Source of the DNA: Paenibacillus thalictri
GTDB lineage: Bacteria > Bacillota > Bacilli > Paenibacillales > NBRC-103111
Length of the DNA: 63,340 bases
Assembly: GCF_004307995.1 (NCBI RefSeq)
Contig: NZ_SIRE01000040.1
Span: 1 to 63,340, forward strand
Direction of reading: 5' to 3'
Shown here: positions 52,139-60,426 of the stretch, one piece after another
Layout of the letters: each line of letters opens with the position of its first letter
Numbering within the stretch: the stretch's first letter is position 1
Made by a program: the position numbers and the translations under genes
The notes under the pieces: model-generated
The model's database searches: none
What the model was told of the DNA's origin: nothing
What the model saw: only the letters and a program-made list of their open reading frames with translations

Positions 52139-53083
52139 ATGATAGAAATCGAAAAGCCGAAAATAGAAACCGTATCGATAAGTGAGGATGGGGCTTACGG
52201 CAAATTTGTTGTAGAACCATTGGAGAGAGGCTATGGCACCACGCTTGGCAACTCTCTGCGTAGAATCCTCTTGTCCTCTTTGCCCGGTGCGGCGGTCACT
52301 TCCGTTCATATCGACGGAGTGCTCCACGAATTTTCAACCGTTCCGGGAGTATTGGAGGATGTTACGGAAATTATCCTGAACCTGAAAGCATTGTCGTTGA
52401 AGATCCACTCCGACGAAGAGAAGGTACTGGAAATCGACGCTGAAGGTGAAGGAAAAGTCGTAGCAGGAGACATACGCGGTGATAGTGATGTTGAGATTCT
52501 TAATCCGGATCTGCACATTGCGACACTTTCCTCCGATGCCCGGTTACATCTTAGAATACACGCCAACCGCGGCCGCGGATATGTTCCGGCAGATAAGAAC
52601 AAAAAAGAGGATCAGCCAATCGGCGTAATCCCTATCGATTCTATCTACACTCCGATCACTCGTGTCAATTACAGCGTCGAGAATACTCGCGTAGGTCAAG
52701 TTACTAACTATGACAAACTAACCCTCGAAGTCTGGACCGATGGAAGTATTCGACCGGAAGAAGCTGTAAGCTTGGGCGCTAAAATCTTAACCGAGCATTT
52801 GATGCTGTTTGTCGGATTGACAGACGAAGCGAAAGATGCTGAGATTATGGTAGAAAAAGAAGAAGATAAGAAAGAAAAAGTGCTCGAGATGACGATCGAA
52901 GAGCTTGATCTTTCCGTTCGTTCTTACAACTGCCTGAAGCGCGCGGGTATCAACACCGTACAAGAGCTGATTACTAAGACGGAAGAAGACATGATGAAAG
53001 TCCGCAATCTTGGACGTAAATCATTGGAGGAAGTACAGGAAAAGCTTGAAGAGCTTGGCTTAAGCCTCCGTATGGAAGAGTAG
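52139..53083 (+). CDS. rpoA: DNA-directed RNA polymerase subunit alpha
   Basis: Alpha dimerises to nucleate the polymerase and contacts regulators. The 314 residues include the N-terminal domain (VEPLERGYGTTLGNSLRRILLSS) and the C-terminal DNA-binding domain (TIEELDLSVRSYNCLKRAGI...GRKSLEEVQEKLEELGL), joined by an acidic linker near 235-248. GAGGAGGG precedes the ATG. Confidence 0.98.
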   Translation: MIEIEKPKIETVSISEDGAYGKFVVEPLERGYGTTLGNSLRRILLSSLPGAAVTSVHIDGVLHEFSTVPGVLEDVTEIILNLKALSLKIHSDEEKVLEIDAEGEGKVVAGDIRGDSDVEILNPDLHIATLSSDARLHLRIHANRGRGYVPADKNKKEDQPIGVIPIDSIYTPITRVNYSVENTRVGQVTNYDKLTLEVWTDGSIRPEEAVSLGAKILTEHLMLFVGLTDEAKDAEIMVEKEEDKKEKVLEMTIEELDLSVRSYNCLKRAGINTVQELITKTEEDMMKVRNLGRKSLEEVQEKLEELGLSLRMEE

Positions 53084-53120
53084 CTATAGAATCACATTAA
53101 CAAAAAGGAGGTATACGTTC

Positions 53121-53486
53121 ATGGCATACCAAAAGCTAGGTCGTGACTCCAGCGCACGGAAAGCATTGTTCCGTGACTTGGTAACTGACTTGTTCATATA
53201 CGAACGCATTCAAACAACTGAAGCTAAAGCGAAAGAACTTCGTTCCATCGCTGAAAAGCTGATCACAGTAGCAAAACGCGGAGATCTTCATGCCCGCCGT
53301 CAAGTGGCTGCATTCGTTCGCCGCGAAGAGGCGCAAGAAGGTAAAGACGCGATTCAAAAATTGTTCTCTGAGATTGCTCCTAGATACGCCGAGCGTCCAG
53401 GCGGATACACCAGAATCCTCAAATTGGGACCTCGTCGTGGCGACGCGGCGCCTATGGTGTATTTGGAACTGGTAGACCGAGCTTAA
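53121..53486 (+). CDS. rplQ: 50S ribosomal protein L17
   Basis: L17 sits near the tunnel exit. The 121 residues include KLGRDSSARKALFRDLVTDLF and end RPGGYTRILKLGPRRGDAAPMVYLELVD. AAAGGAGGT precedes the ATG. It ends the alpha cluster. The 101-base gap after it goes straight to truA, with only a weak hairpin and T run (about 53490-53547). Confidence 0.98.
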   Translation: MAYQKLGRDSSARKALFRDLVTDLFIYERIQTTEAKAKELRSIAEKLITVAKRGDLHARRQVAAFVRREEAQEGKDAIQKLFSEIAPRYAERPGGYTRILKLGPRRGDAAPMVYLELVDRA

Positions 53487-53587
53487 AATTCAAGGGTAGG
53501 GAAAGGGTGGACGGGATCAATTGATTCTGATGAAGCCCTTTTTTTGTACCGTTGGACCCGTGTATACAGGAAGAGCGGGGGGACGAT

Positions 53588-54367
53588 GTGCGAAACATTT
53601 GCATGCTTGTAAGCTATGACGGAACGGCTTACAGCGGCTTTCAGACACAGCCAAGCTCAGTGACAATTCAAGAAAAAATGGAAGAGGCCATTAAGCTGCT
53701 CACCGGGGAGTCCGTAAAAATCACGGCTTCGGGACGTACCGATGCCGGTGTGCATGCACGTGGACAAGTCATTAACTTTTTAACCTCATCCCAAATACCG
53801 ATCCGGCGGTGGACACTTGCTATCAATGCCCGTTTGCCCGCGGACATCATCGTTAATGGGGCTGCGGAAGTGGATGAAAGCTTTCACTCAACCCGGTCGG
53901 CTATCCGCAAAACATACCGCTATACCATCCGCTGTGGCCGCAACAGAGACGTTTTCCAGCATCATACCGAATATCATCATTATGCCCCCTTGGATGTGGA
54001 GAAGATGCGTCAAGCCCTTCAATACTTGCTGGGAGAGCATGATTTTACTTCCTTTTGCTCGATTCGCAGCACGAAGCAATCACATGTACGGACGTTATAT
54101 GCCGCAACCATAACGGAGTGGGATGAATCGATTCAGGACATTCCGTCCAAGCGGCTTGTTATTGAAATTACCGGCAACGGATTTCTGTATAACATGGTTC
54201 GCATCATTGTAGGCACGCTGCTGCAGGTCGGTGAAGGCAAAAGACATCCGGATGATTTTAAAACGATATTGCTCCGCAAAGAGCGCTCTGCGGCGGGTCC
54301 GACTGCGATGGCGCACGGACTTATGTTATGGGAAGTTATGTACAAAGAAGCTGTAAAATTCACTTGA
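53588..54367 (+). CDS. truA: tRNA pseudouridine(38-40) synthase
   Basis: TruA modifies positions 38-40 of the tRNA anticodon stem. The 259 residues contain the catalytic SGRTDAGVHARGQV (Asp near 52) and the dimer-core GNGFLYNMVRIIVGTLLQVG near 212. The GTG at 53588 gives MRNICMLVSYDGTAYSGFQ, the family N-terminus, with GGGGGGAC upstream. In B. subtilis three ECF-transporter genes precede truA; they are absent here. Confidence 0.95.
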   Translation: MRNICMLVSYDGTAYSGFQTQPSSVTIQEKMEEAIKLLTGESVKITASGRTDAGVHARGQVINFLTSSQIPIRRWTLAINARLPADIIVNGAAEVDESFHSTRSAIRKTYRYTIRCGRNRDVFQHHTEYHHYAPLDVEKMRQALQYLLGEHDFTSFCSIRSTKQSHVRTLYAATITEWDESIQDIPSKRLVIEITGNGFLYNMVRIIVGTLLQVGEGKRHPDDFKTILLRKERSAAGPTAMAHGLMLWEVMYKEAVKFT

Positions 54368-54392
54368 TTTGGGCGCGATTATGAGGTACAAT
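54364..54392 (+). promoter_or_regulatory. sigma-A promoter of rplM-rpsI
   Basis: TTGATT (54364-54369, over the truA stop codon), a 17-base spacer and TACAAT (54387-54392) predict a start near 54399, at the head of the L13 leader. Confidence 0.68.
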
Positions 54393-54398
54393 ATCAAT

Positions 54399-54470
54399 TG
54401 GCGTTTCTTGATGGCTAACCCACGGCCCCGGTTGAGGAACTCCTTACAGCTTCATTGGATACAAACATAA
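54399..54470 (+). promoter_or_regulatory. L13 leader (autogenous control of rplM-rpsI)
   Basis: The segment TTGATGGCTAACCC, ACGGCCCCGGTTGAGGA and ACTCCTTACAGCTTCA resembles the Bacillota ribosomal protein L13 leader, with GGTTGAGGA as the most telling block. It lies at the right place, between promoter and rplM. The match was made from memory of the family, so it should be confirmed with the covariance model. Confidence 0.65.
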
Positions 54471-54518
54471 CATTGAAAAATGAACCAACAGAATGTTGAT
54501 ATATTTAGGAGGATACAC

Positions 54519-54956
54519 ATGCGTACCACATATATGGCGAAGCCTAATGAAGTCGAGCGTAAATGGTACATCATTGACGCTGCCGGCAAAACGCTTGGAC
54601 GTCTGGCCAGCGAAGCAGCAAGCATCATTCGCGGCAAACATAAACCGGAATTCACTCCACACGTTGATACAGGCGATTTCGTAATCGTAATTAACGCGGA
54701 GAAAGTATTTTTGTCCGGTAAGAAATTGCAAAACAAAATGTACTATCGTCACTCCCTTCATCCGGGCGGTTTGAAAGTGACTTCTGCGCAAGACATGCTG
54801 AACACCAAGCCTGAGCGCGTTCTGGAAAGTGCTATTCATGGCATGCTTCCAAAAAACCGTCTTGGCGACGCAATGAAAACAAAGCTGAAAGTATACGCTG
54901 GCAGCGAGCATCCGCATCAAGCACAACAACCTGAAGTTTGGGAACTTCGCGGTTAA
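54519..54956 (+). CDS. rplM: 50S ribosomal protein L13
   Basis: L13 is an early assembly protein. The 145 residues match B. subtilis length from MRTTYMAKPNEVERKWYIID and include RGKHKPEFTPHVDTGDFVIVINAE and HPHQAQQPEVWELRG. ATG 54519 follows AGGAGG by six bases; longer in-frame starts are leader sequence. Paired with rpsI. Confidence 0.98.
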   Translation: MRTTYMAKPNEVERKWYIIDAAGKTLGRLASEAASIIRGKHKPEFTPHVDTGDFVIVINAEKVFLSGKKLQNKMYYRHSLHPGGLKVTSAQDMLNTKPERVLESAIHGMLPKNRLGDAMKTKLKVYAGSEHPHQAQQPEVWELRG

Positions 54957-54976
54957 GGTAAAAGGGAGGACTAATA

Positions 54977-55369
54977 GTGGCACAAGTTCAATATTACGGT
55001 ACTGGTCGTCGTAAGCATTCCGTAGCACGTGTACGTCTTGTACCGGGCGAAGGTCGCATCATTATCAATAAAAGAGACATCAACGAATATTTCGGCTTGG
55101 AAACGCTGAAATTGATCGTGAAACAACCGCTTAACCTGACTGAAACATTGGGCAAATACGATGTTTTGGTTATCGCTAACGGTGGAGGAACTTCCGGACA
55201 AGCAGGCGCAATTCGCCACGGTATTTCCCGTGCATTGCTGAAAGCTGACCCTGAGTTCCGCGGTTCGCTCAAAAGAGCGGGCTTCCTGACTCGTGATCCT
55301 CGTATGAAGGAACGTAAGAAGTACGGCTTGAAAGCCGCTCGTCGCGCTCCTCAGTTCTCGAAACGTTAA
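54977..55369 (+). CDS. rpsI: 30S ribosomal protein S9
   Basis: S9 reaches the P-site tRNA with its C-terminal tail. The 130 residues start at GTG (MAQVQYYGTGRRKHSVARVRL) after GGGAGGAC and end KYGLKAARRAPQFSKR, with the conserved last arginine. A terminator follows. Confidence 0.98.
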   Translation: MAQVQYYGTGRRKHSVARVRLVPGEGRIIINKRDINEYFGLETLKLIVKQPLNLTETLGKYDVLVIANGGGTSGQAGAIRHGISRALLKADPEFRGSLKRAGFLTRDPRMKERKKYGLKAARRAPQFSKR

Positions 55370-55385
55370 TATTCGGTATCAACGG

Positions 55386-55418
55386 AAACCCTTCTGCTTA
55401 TGCAGAAGGGTTTTTTTG
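55386..55418 (+). terminator. terminator of rplM-rpsI
   Basis: AAACCCTTCTGC and GCAGAAGGGTTT form a perfect twelve-base-pair stem with TTAT loop, followed by a run of T. Confidence 0.95.
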
Positions 55419-55538
55419 CGTGGTCCGAGCACCTTATGCATAACCTCTAAATAGTATAGTGATGTGCCTAATAATTGCTGACGTACTGCAATGGACCACA
55501 CCATAGGGGCACGTATGAATTTTCATATAACAATTTCA

Positions 55539-55568
55539 TTGACAATCAATAATAAATCATTATATAGT
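55539..55568 (+). promoter_or_regulatory. sigma-A promoter of cysH-sat
   Basis: Consensus TTGACA (55539-55544), an 18-base spacer and TATAGT (55563-55568, with TATATA overlapping) predict a start near 55575. The leader is only about 45 bases, too short for a SAM riboswitch or T-box. Confidence 0.75.
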
Positions 55569-55575
55569 AAAAACA

Positions 55576-55604
55576 TTAATTCATATTGAAATAATCGGAA
55601 TTAA
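55576..55604 (+). promoter_or_regulatory. possible operator of cysH-sat (CymR-like)
   Basis: A dyad TTAATTC (55576-55582) / GAATTAA (55598-55604) lies at the transcription start. Its right half ATCGGAATTAA resembles the ANGGAATT core of CymR boxes from Bacillus cysteine regulons. A repressor here would respond to cysteine supply. The consensus is loose, so the identity is tentative. Confidence 0.45.
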
Positions 55605-55622
55605 CCAGGAGGTAATTTGAAC

Positions 55623-56315
55623 ATGAATTTATTCGAAAAAGAAGAGTTGATTCGTTCAGCAGCCGAGCGCTTCGAGCATGAATCCGCGGAATCTTTGATT
55701 AAATGGGCGGTAGAGCAATTCGGCAGCATTACACTGGCTTGCAGCTTTGGCGCAGAAGACGTAGTTCTTGTCGATATGCTGCAAAAAGTTAGTCCGAAGA
55801 CCGATATTTTTTATCTGGACACGAATGTTCACTTTAAAGAAACATACGAAACAAGGGACAGACTTGAACAGCATTATGGTGTAAAGTTTGTGCAAGTGCT
55901 GCCCAAACTGACGTTGGATGAGCAAGCGGAGAAATTCGGAGAAGAGCTGTGGAAGGCGGAACCGAACCAATGCTGCAATATCCGTAAAGTGGAGCCGTTG
56001 ACTAATATTTTGAGCAAATACGATGCCTGGATTACCGGTATTCGCCGCGATCAAGCTCCAACCCGGGCGAATGCTAAGAAAGTCGAATACGATGCAAAAT
56101 TCGGGCTCGTCAAATTCAATCCATTGGCAAGCTGGACGACTGAGGATGTATGGAACTACATTCATGAGCATGAAGTCATCTACAATCCGCTGCACGATCA
56201 GAACTACCCGAGTATCGGCTGCGAGCATTGCACGCGTCAAGTCGCCGCTGGTGAGGATCCTCGCGCCGGCAGATGGGCTGGATTTGAAAAAACCGAATGC
56301 GGATTGCATAAATAA
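55623..56315 (+). CDS. cysH: adenylyl-sulfate (APS) reductase, CysH family
   Basis: The enzyme reduces activated sulfate to sulfite. The 230 residues have the P-loop-like SFGAEDVVL, the catalytic ECGLH near the C-terminus (Cys226), and two extra cysteine pairs, Cys117-Cys118 and Cys200/Cys203. These ligate a 4Fe-4S cluster and mark the APS-reducing branch of the family, so no APS kinase would be needed. The ATG at 55623 is nine bases after AGGAGGT; a TTG two codons earlier is too close. sat follows after 15 bases. Confidence 0.95.
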   Translation: MNLFEKEELIRSAAERFEHESAESLIKWAVEQFGSITLACSFGAEDVVLVDMLQKVSPKTDIFYLDTNVHFKETYETRDRLEQHYGVKFVQVLPKLTLDEQAEKFGEELWKAEPNQCCNIRKVEPLTNILSKYDAWITGIRRDQAPTRANAKKVEYDAKFGLVKFNPLASWTTEDVWNYIHEHEVIYNPLHDQNYPSIGCEHCTRQVAAGEDPRAGRWAGFEKTECGLHK

Positions 56316-56330
56316 GAGGAGGGTTCCGGA

Positions 56331-57512
56331 ATGACTCAAACAATTGCACCGCATGGCGGAGTATTGGTTAATCGGCTGGTGGAAGGGGAGCAGCGTGAGC
56401 AGTTGCTTAAAGCTGCAGAGACTTTATACCAAATCAAAATTAACAATTGGACGATATCGGATCTGGACCTGATCGGAGTGGGGGCATTTTCGCCGCTCAC
56501 CGGCTTTTTGGAGGAAGCGGATTATCTCTCCGTAGTTGAGAATATTCGCTTGGCGGACGGAACCGTATGGAGTATCCCGGTTACGCTGGCTGTCGAAGAG
56601 GAAATTGCAAACGCATTGTCTCTGGGGCAGCAGGTTGCTCTTGTTGGCGAAGAGGATCAAGTGGTGTACGGCATCATCGATGTCAGAAGCGTATATAAGG
56701 TTGACCAGCAGAAGGAAGCCGTCAACGTGTTTAAGACGGACGACAGCGAGCATCCCGGGGTGCAAAAGCTATTTTCACGCCCTTCTACTTACATTGGAGG
56801 ACCTATTCAATTACTTAATCGTCCTCAGCCGAAGAAGTTCGAGGAATATTATTTCACTCCGGCAGAGACCCGGCAAATTTTTAGCGATAAAGGCTGGAAA
56901 TCCGTCGTAGGTTTCCAAACAAGAAACCCGGTTCACCGCGCTCATGAATATATCCAAAAATGCGCTATGGAGATTGTGGACGCATTGTTCTTGAATCCGC
57001 TTGTCGGCGAGACCAAATCGGATGACATCTCCGCTGATGTGCGGATGAAAAGTTATCTGGTGCTGCTCGACAATTATTACCCGAAAGATCGTGTATTCCT
57101 GGGCGTATTCCCCGCGGCTATGCGGTATGCAGGGCCACGAGAAGCCATATTTCACGCCATGGTGCGCAAAAACTACGGCTGCACCCATTTTATCGTCGGA
57201 CGCGATCATGCAGGCGTAGGCGACTATTACGGCACGTACGAAGCTCAGGAAATTTTCAAAAACTTTACGAAAGAGGAGCTTGGCATTACGCCGCTGTTTT
57301 TCGAACACAGTTTTTTCTGCACCAAGTGCGGCAATATGGCCTCGACCAAAACTTGCCCGCACGACAAATCGGCGCATTTGCACTTATCCGGAACGAAAGT
57401 CCGCGCATTGCTTAGAGACGGTCAATGCCCGCCTCCGGAATTTTCAAGACCGGAAGTGGCTCAAGTGCTGATCGAAGGCATGTCGGAGCAACTGCAGCCG
57501 TCCAACCCATAA
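56331..57512 (+). CDS. sat: sulfate adenylyltransferase (ATP sulfurylase)
   Basis: Sat makes APS from sulfate and ATP, the substrate of CysH. The 393 residues are of the single-chain prokaryotic type with FQTRNPVHRAHEY near 195-207 and GRDHAGVGDYYGTY near 289. A four-residue zinc site FCTKCGNMASTKTCPHD lies near 327-343, and no kinase domain is fused. GAGGAGGG precedes the ATG. The cysH-sat pair takes sulfate to sulfite; permease, sulfite reductase and cysC genes are not in the window. Confidence 0.96.
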   Translation: MTQTIAPHGGVLVNRLVEGEQREQLLKAAETLYQIKINNWTISDLDLIGVGAFSPLTGFLEEADYLSVVENIRLADGTVWSIPVTLAVEEEIANALSLGQQVALVGEEDQVVYGIIDVRSVYKVDQQKEAVNVFKTDDSEHPGVQKLFSRPSTYIGGPIQLLNRPQPKKFEEYYFTPAETRQIFSDKGWKSVVGFQTRNPVHRAHEYIQKCAMEIVDALFLNPLVGETKSDDISADVRMKSYLVLLDNYYPKDRVFLGVFPAAMRYAGPREAIFHAMVRKNYGCTHFIVGRDHAGVGDYYGTYEAQEIFKNFTKEELGITPLFFEHSFFCTKCGNMASTKTCPHDKSAHLHLSGTKVRALLRDGQCPPPEFSRPEVAQVLIEGMSEQLQPSNP

Positions 57513-57519
57513 TAACTCC

Positions 57520-57552
57520 AGGGCTTTTCCCAAAAAAGGGAAAAGCTCTATT
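57520..57552 (+). terminator. terminator-like hairpin after sat
   Basis: GCTTTTCCC and GGGAAAAGC form a nine-base-pair stem with a six-base A loop. Only TCTATT follows, so the T run is weak and some readthrough into cwlD is possible. Confidence 0.55.
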
Positions 57553-57580
57553 CATATTTGTCCATCTTTGTCCATATAGA
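57552..57580 (+). promoter_or_regulatory. possible sigma-E promoter of cwlD
   Basis: TCATATT (57552-57558), a 14-base spacer and CATATAGA (57573-57580) resemble the sigma-E pattern (ATATT-type -35, CATA-type -10). cwlD of B. subtilis is sigma-E and sigma-G dependent, which fits. The -10 tail is imperfect. Confidence 0.4.
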
Positions 57581-57617
57581 TGATTATGAATCTATGGGAT
57601 GTGAGGTGGACCTGTTT

Positions 57618-58379
57618 ATGTTTAAAAGGAGGAAAAGGGTTATTGTCTGGTTGACCGCGCAAAGCAGCTTTAAACTGCTAATGTCGGCCGCGCTAGTGGT
57701 ATTAATGGTATTTGTTTTTACCTATGAGCTGCCGTCAACCAAAACATGGACTTACTGGACAATGCCTTTATCCGGCAAGACCATTGCGATTGATGCTGGA
57801 CACGGCGGTCCCGACGGCGGCGCGGAAACGAAGGACGGCAAGGTGATGGAGAAAGACATTAACCTGGCCATCTCGCTGCATCTGCGGGATTATTTGCAGC
57901 AAGCCGGAGCTACCGTTGTGATGACCCGCGAGGACGACAAAGATTTGGCTGATCCGGCAACCAAAGGCTACAGCAAGCGCAAAACAGAGGATCTGGTCAA
58001 AAGGGCCCAATTTATTCAGCAAAAAAAATCCGACCTGTTCGTGTCCATTCATATGAATGCGATTCCGTCGGCCAAGTGGCATGGGGCGCAAACTTTTTTC
58101 TATCCGAATCATAAAGATAATCCCGTTCTGGCGGCATTAATTCAAGATGAGATCAAACGAAACCTGGAAAACACTGACCGGGTGGCCAAACGGGTGGATG
58201 GCGAAATCTTTTTGCTAAAGACGCTTAAGATTCCGAGCGCTTTAGTGGAAGTCGGATTTTTGTCCAATCCGGAGGAAGCAGAGATGCTTAGCGATACCAT
58301 GTATCAGAAAAAAGTGGCCGCATCCATTTACCAAGGCGTATTGCGTTACTATTCCGGGGAAAAAGTAAGCGGATATTAA
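57618..58379 (+). CDS. cwlD: N-acetylmuramoyl-L-alanine amidase CwlD (germination-specific)
   Basis: CwlD removes peptide side chains from spore-cortex peptidoglycan as the first step to muramic-delta-lactam, the mark read by germination lytic enzymes. The 253 residues have one N-terminal membrane anchor (about 16-35) and an Amidase_3 domain with AIDAGHGGPDGGA (zinc His), VSIHMNAIPS (zinc His) and the catalytic VEVGFLSNPEE. ATG 57618 follows GAGGTGG by eight bases; earlier in-frame ATG codons lack a site. The partner deacetylase family member pdaA is not here, but related pdaB is at 61069. Confidence 0.94.
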   Translation: MFKRRKRVIVWLTAQSSFKLLMSAALVVLMVFVFTYELPSTKTWTYWTMPLSGKTIAIDAGHGGPDGGAETKDGKVMEKDINLAISLHLRDYLQQAGATVVMTREDDKDLADPATKGYSKRKTEDLVKRAQFIQQKKSDLFVSIHMNAIPSAKWHGAQTFFYPNHKDNPVLAALIQDEIKRNLENTDRVAKRVDGEIFLLKTLKIPSALVEVGFLSNPEEAEMLSDTMYQKKVAASIYQGVLRYYSGEKVSGY

Positions 58380-58384
58380 AAATA

Positions 58385-58393
58385 TGATATAAT
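58385..58393 (+). promoter_or_regulatory. extended -10 promoter of salA
   Basis: TGATATAAT is a full extended -10 (TGn plus TATAAT) six bases after the cwlD stop. There is no good -35. The start would lie near 58400, 35 bases before salA. Confidence 0.55.
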
Positions 58394-58435
58394 AGACCTC
58401 GTTACATAATTTCATTTTGTCGAGGTGTAAAAACA

Positions 58436-59503
58436 GTGATAACTAAAGAGAAGCTGCTCGAAGCTGCAGGACACATCCGCGATGCTGAATATAATGCCAG
58501 TTTGGCTGAGTTACAATTTATAAGAGATATTATGATTAAAGAGGACCGGGTATCGGCAACCGTGATTCTCTCCAAGGAAGACGAAAGCTATAAAGCCTCG
58601 TTAGAGAAGGCGGTCACAGAAGCGTTTGCTAAAGCGGGCGCCGGCAATGTGCATCTCCGGTTTAGAGCGGCAACCGAATACGACCGGACGGAGGCTAATA
58701 AAAAGCAGCAGGAGAAGGCTGAGGAGCCTGCTGAAGCGGCGGTCAATATTTTGGATCCGCAGCATGGCGTAACCTTCCTTGCGATCGCCAGTGGTAAAGG
58801 AGGCGTCGGAAAATCGACGGTTACCGTTAACCTGGCAGTAGCCTTAGCGCGTCTTGGCAAAAAGGTCGGCATTATTGATGCCGATATTTATGGGTTCAGC
58901 GTTCCGGATATGATGGGCATCGAAGACCGGCCGCAGATGGTCGGCAATAAAATTATTCCGATCGAGCGGTTCGGCGTTAAAGTGATTTCTATGGGTTTCT
59001 TTGTCGAGGATAATGCGCCTATCATATGGAGAGGTCCGATGCTCGGCAAAATGCTGCGCAACTTCTTTGGCGAAGTGGCATGGGGTGAATTGGACTATAT
59101 GCTGCTTGATCTGCCTCCAGGGACCGGAGACGTGGCGCTGGACGTGCATCAGATGATTCCGCAGAGCAAAGAGATCATCGTGACGACACCACATGCGACA
59201 GCGGCTTTTGTAGCAGCCAGAGCAGGGGCAATGGCCGTGCATACGAATCATGAGATCGTCGGTATTGTCGAGAACATGTCTTATTACCAATGCGGAGCCT
59301 GCGGCGAAAAAGACTATGTATTTGGCCGCGGCGGAGGGGCTAAGCTGGCTGAAGAGCTGCATACGAAGCTGCTTGCTCAATTGCCGCTTGGAGCGCCGGA
59401 TAATCACATAGCCGAGCCGGATTATTCGCCATCCGTCTATAAGGAAGAGACGGAAGCTGGCCAAATTTACTTAAATGTGGCCAAATCCATCATTCAGGCT
59501 TAA
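58436..59503 (+). CDS. salA: Mrp/NBP35-family P-loop ATPase (SalA)
   Basis: Proteins of this family carry Fe-S clusters; the B. subtilis member at this locus, SalA, also acts as a regulator of protease expression. The 355 residues have a short N-terminal MIP18-like segment, then the deviant Walker A SGKGGVGKSTV near 122, DADIYGFSVPDMMG, the LLDLPPGTGD motif, and a CxxC (YQCGACGEKDYVFGRGG) near 283. The start is GTG with CGAGGTG upstream. Fe-S carriage and a regulatory role are both possible here. Confidence 0.93.
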   Translation: MITKEKLLEAAGHIRDAEYNASLAELQFIRDIMIKEDRVSATVILSKEDESYKASLEKAVTEAFAKAGAGNVHLRFRAATEYDRTEANKKQQEKAEEPAEAAVNILDPQHGVTFLAIASGKGGVGKSTVTVNLAVALARLGKKVGIIDADIYGFSVPDMMGIEDRPQMVGNKIIPIERFGVKVISMGFFVEDNAPIIWRGPMLGKMLRNFFGEVAWGELDYMLLDLPPGTGDVALDVHQMIPQSKEIIVTTPHATAAFVAARAGAMAVHTNHEIVGIVENMSYYQCGACGEKDYVFGRGGGAKLAEELHTKLLAQLPLGAPDNHIAEPDYSPSVYKEETEAGQIYLNVAKSIIQA

Positions 59504-59516
59504 AAAACACACAACA

Positions 59517-59562
59517 AAAGGACTGCGACGATCCATGAAGGACACGGATCGGCAGTCCTTTT
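59517..59562. terminator. bidirectional terminator between salA and gerD
   Basis: AAAAGGACTGC and GCAGTCCTTTT form an eleven-base-pair stem; a smaller CGATCC / GGATCG arm pairs inside. T or A runs flank both sides, so it can end salA on the plus strand and gerD on the minus strand. Confidence 0.85.
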
Positions 59563-59591
59563 ACGCGAGTGCATTTAATTAACTATGCTAA

Positions 59592-60284
59592 TCAGCCGCT
59601 ACCCTGCTGCTGTTCTCCGCCTTCTTTGCTTTTTTCGGAGTTTCCGCTGCTGCCTCCTCCTCCAGATTTGCCGCCGCTTTGGCCCCCCGGCTGGCTTTGT
59701 GATTGAAGCTGCTCTTCAATGGCTTTTTTCATCAGATTAATCATTTCGGTTCTAAATAATGGACTTTGCATGGATTCCTGTATGACGGACATCGTTTGTT
59801 GCCTGTACTGCTGGCTTTTCATCGTATCGAGGAAAATTCGCTGCGCCTCAGGGTTTTTCATGAGATCGATCATCTGCTTTTGATAATCGGGGTCTTTCAT
59901 TAAGTCTTTCTGCAGCTGCTTATTTTCCTTCTGGATCGCTTTGGCGAAGTCTCCGGCAAATTTAGGGTCATTCATCATTTGTGTTAGAAATTTAGTGCTG
60001 TTGGTATCTGTCAGCACATCCTTTACTGCCAGCTGCAGTTGCTGGGTATCTCCCGTTGACATGACCTTAAGTTGTCCGCCCCCCGCCTCACCGCCTTGTC
60101 CGGAGGAATCCGTAGCTTCTTTAATCGCTTTTTTGCCATCTTCCGTTTTAAGAATATCCAATACCATTGATTTTGTGTCTTTATAAGAAGAGGCGTTTCC
60201 TTGAGCGTTGTTATTGTCGCTTCCGCAAGAAGCCAACACAAGGACGATGAGAATAGCCGGGATTGATCGTACCCATACATTCAT
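59592..60284 (-). CDS. gerD: spore germination lipoprotein GerD
   Basis: GerD gathers germinant receptors into a cluster in the spore inner membrane. The 230 residues have a signal peptide with lipobox LASC (Cys20), a helical repeat-like core rich in MNDPKF/MKDPDY/MKNPEA units, and a low-complexity Gly/Ser/Gln tail. The ATG at 60284 starts the signal peptide; a longer in-frame reading adds 33 residues without a site. It is convergent with salA and divergent from kbaA, the gene order seen in B. subtilis. Confidence 0.94.
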   Translation of the reverse strand: MNVWVRSIPAILIVLVLASCGSDNNNAQGNASSYKDTKSMVLDILKTEDGKKAIKEATDSSGQGGEAGGGQLKVMSTGDTQQLQLAVKDVLTDTNSTKFLTQMMNDPKFAGDFAKAIQKENKQLQKDLMKDPDYQKQMIDLMKNPEAQRIFLDTMKSQQYRQQTMSVIQESMQSPLFRTEMINLMKKAIEEQLQSQSQPGGQSGGKSGGGGSSGNSEKSKEGGEQQQGSG

Positions 60285-60354
60285 AGTGATCCCTGCTCCC
60301 TTCCTGTTTATAGATGTAGTATTCGCCGTTCTCCATTGTTTATTAGCAGATGAG

Positions 60355-60384
60355 TTGGCTTTTTGCTGAGAAGGTTGGTACAAT
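60355..60384 (+). promoter_or_regulatory. possible sigma-A promoter of kbaA
   Basis: TTGGCT (60355-60360), an 18-base spacer and TACAAT (60379-60384) lie 45 bases before the kbaA start, in the divergent gap with gerD. Confidence 0.45.
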
Positions 60385-60426
60385 TAACAATTAGAATGCT
60401 TCAAAATGCAGCGGGAGGGTAACGGA

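Noticed and set aside
53490..53547. Terminator between rplQ and truA
   Set aside because: A T run follows loosely paired AGGG/CCCT and GATCAATTGATT segments, but no clean stem adjoins the T run, so it was not called.
55575..55622. SAM riboswitch or T-box before cysH
   Set aside because: The leader is only about 45 bases and lacks S-box or T-box motifs; a protein operator is more likely.
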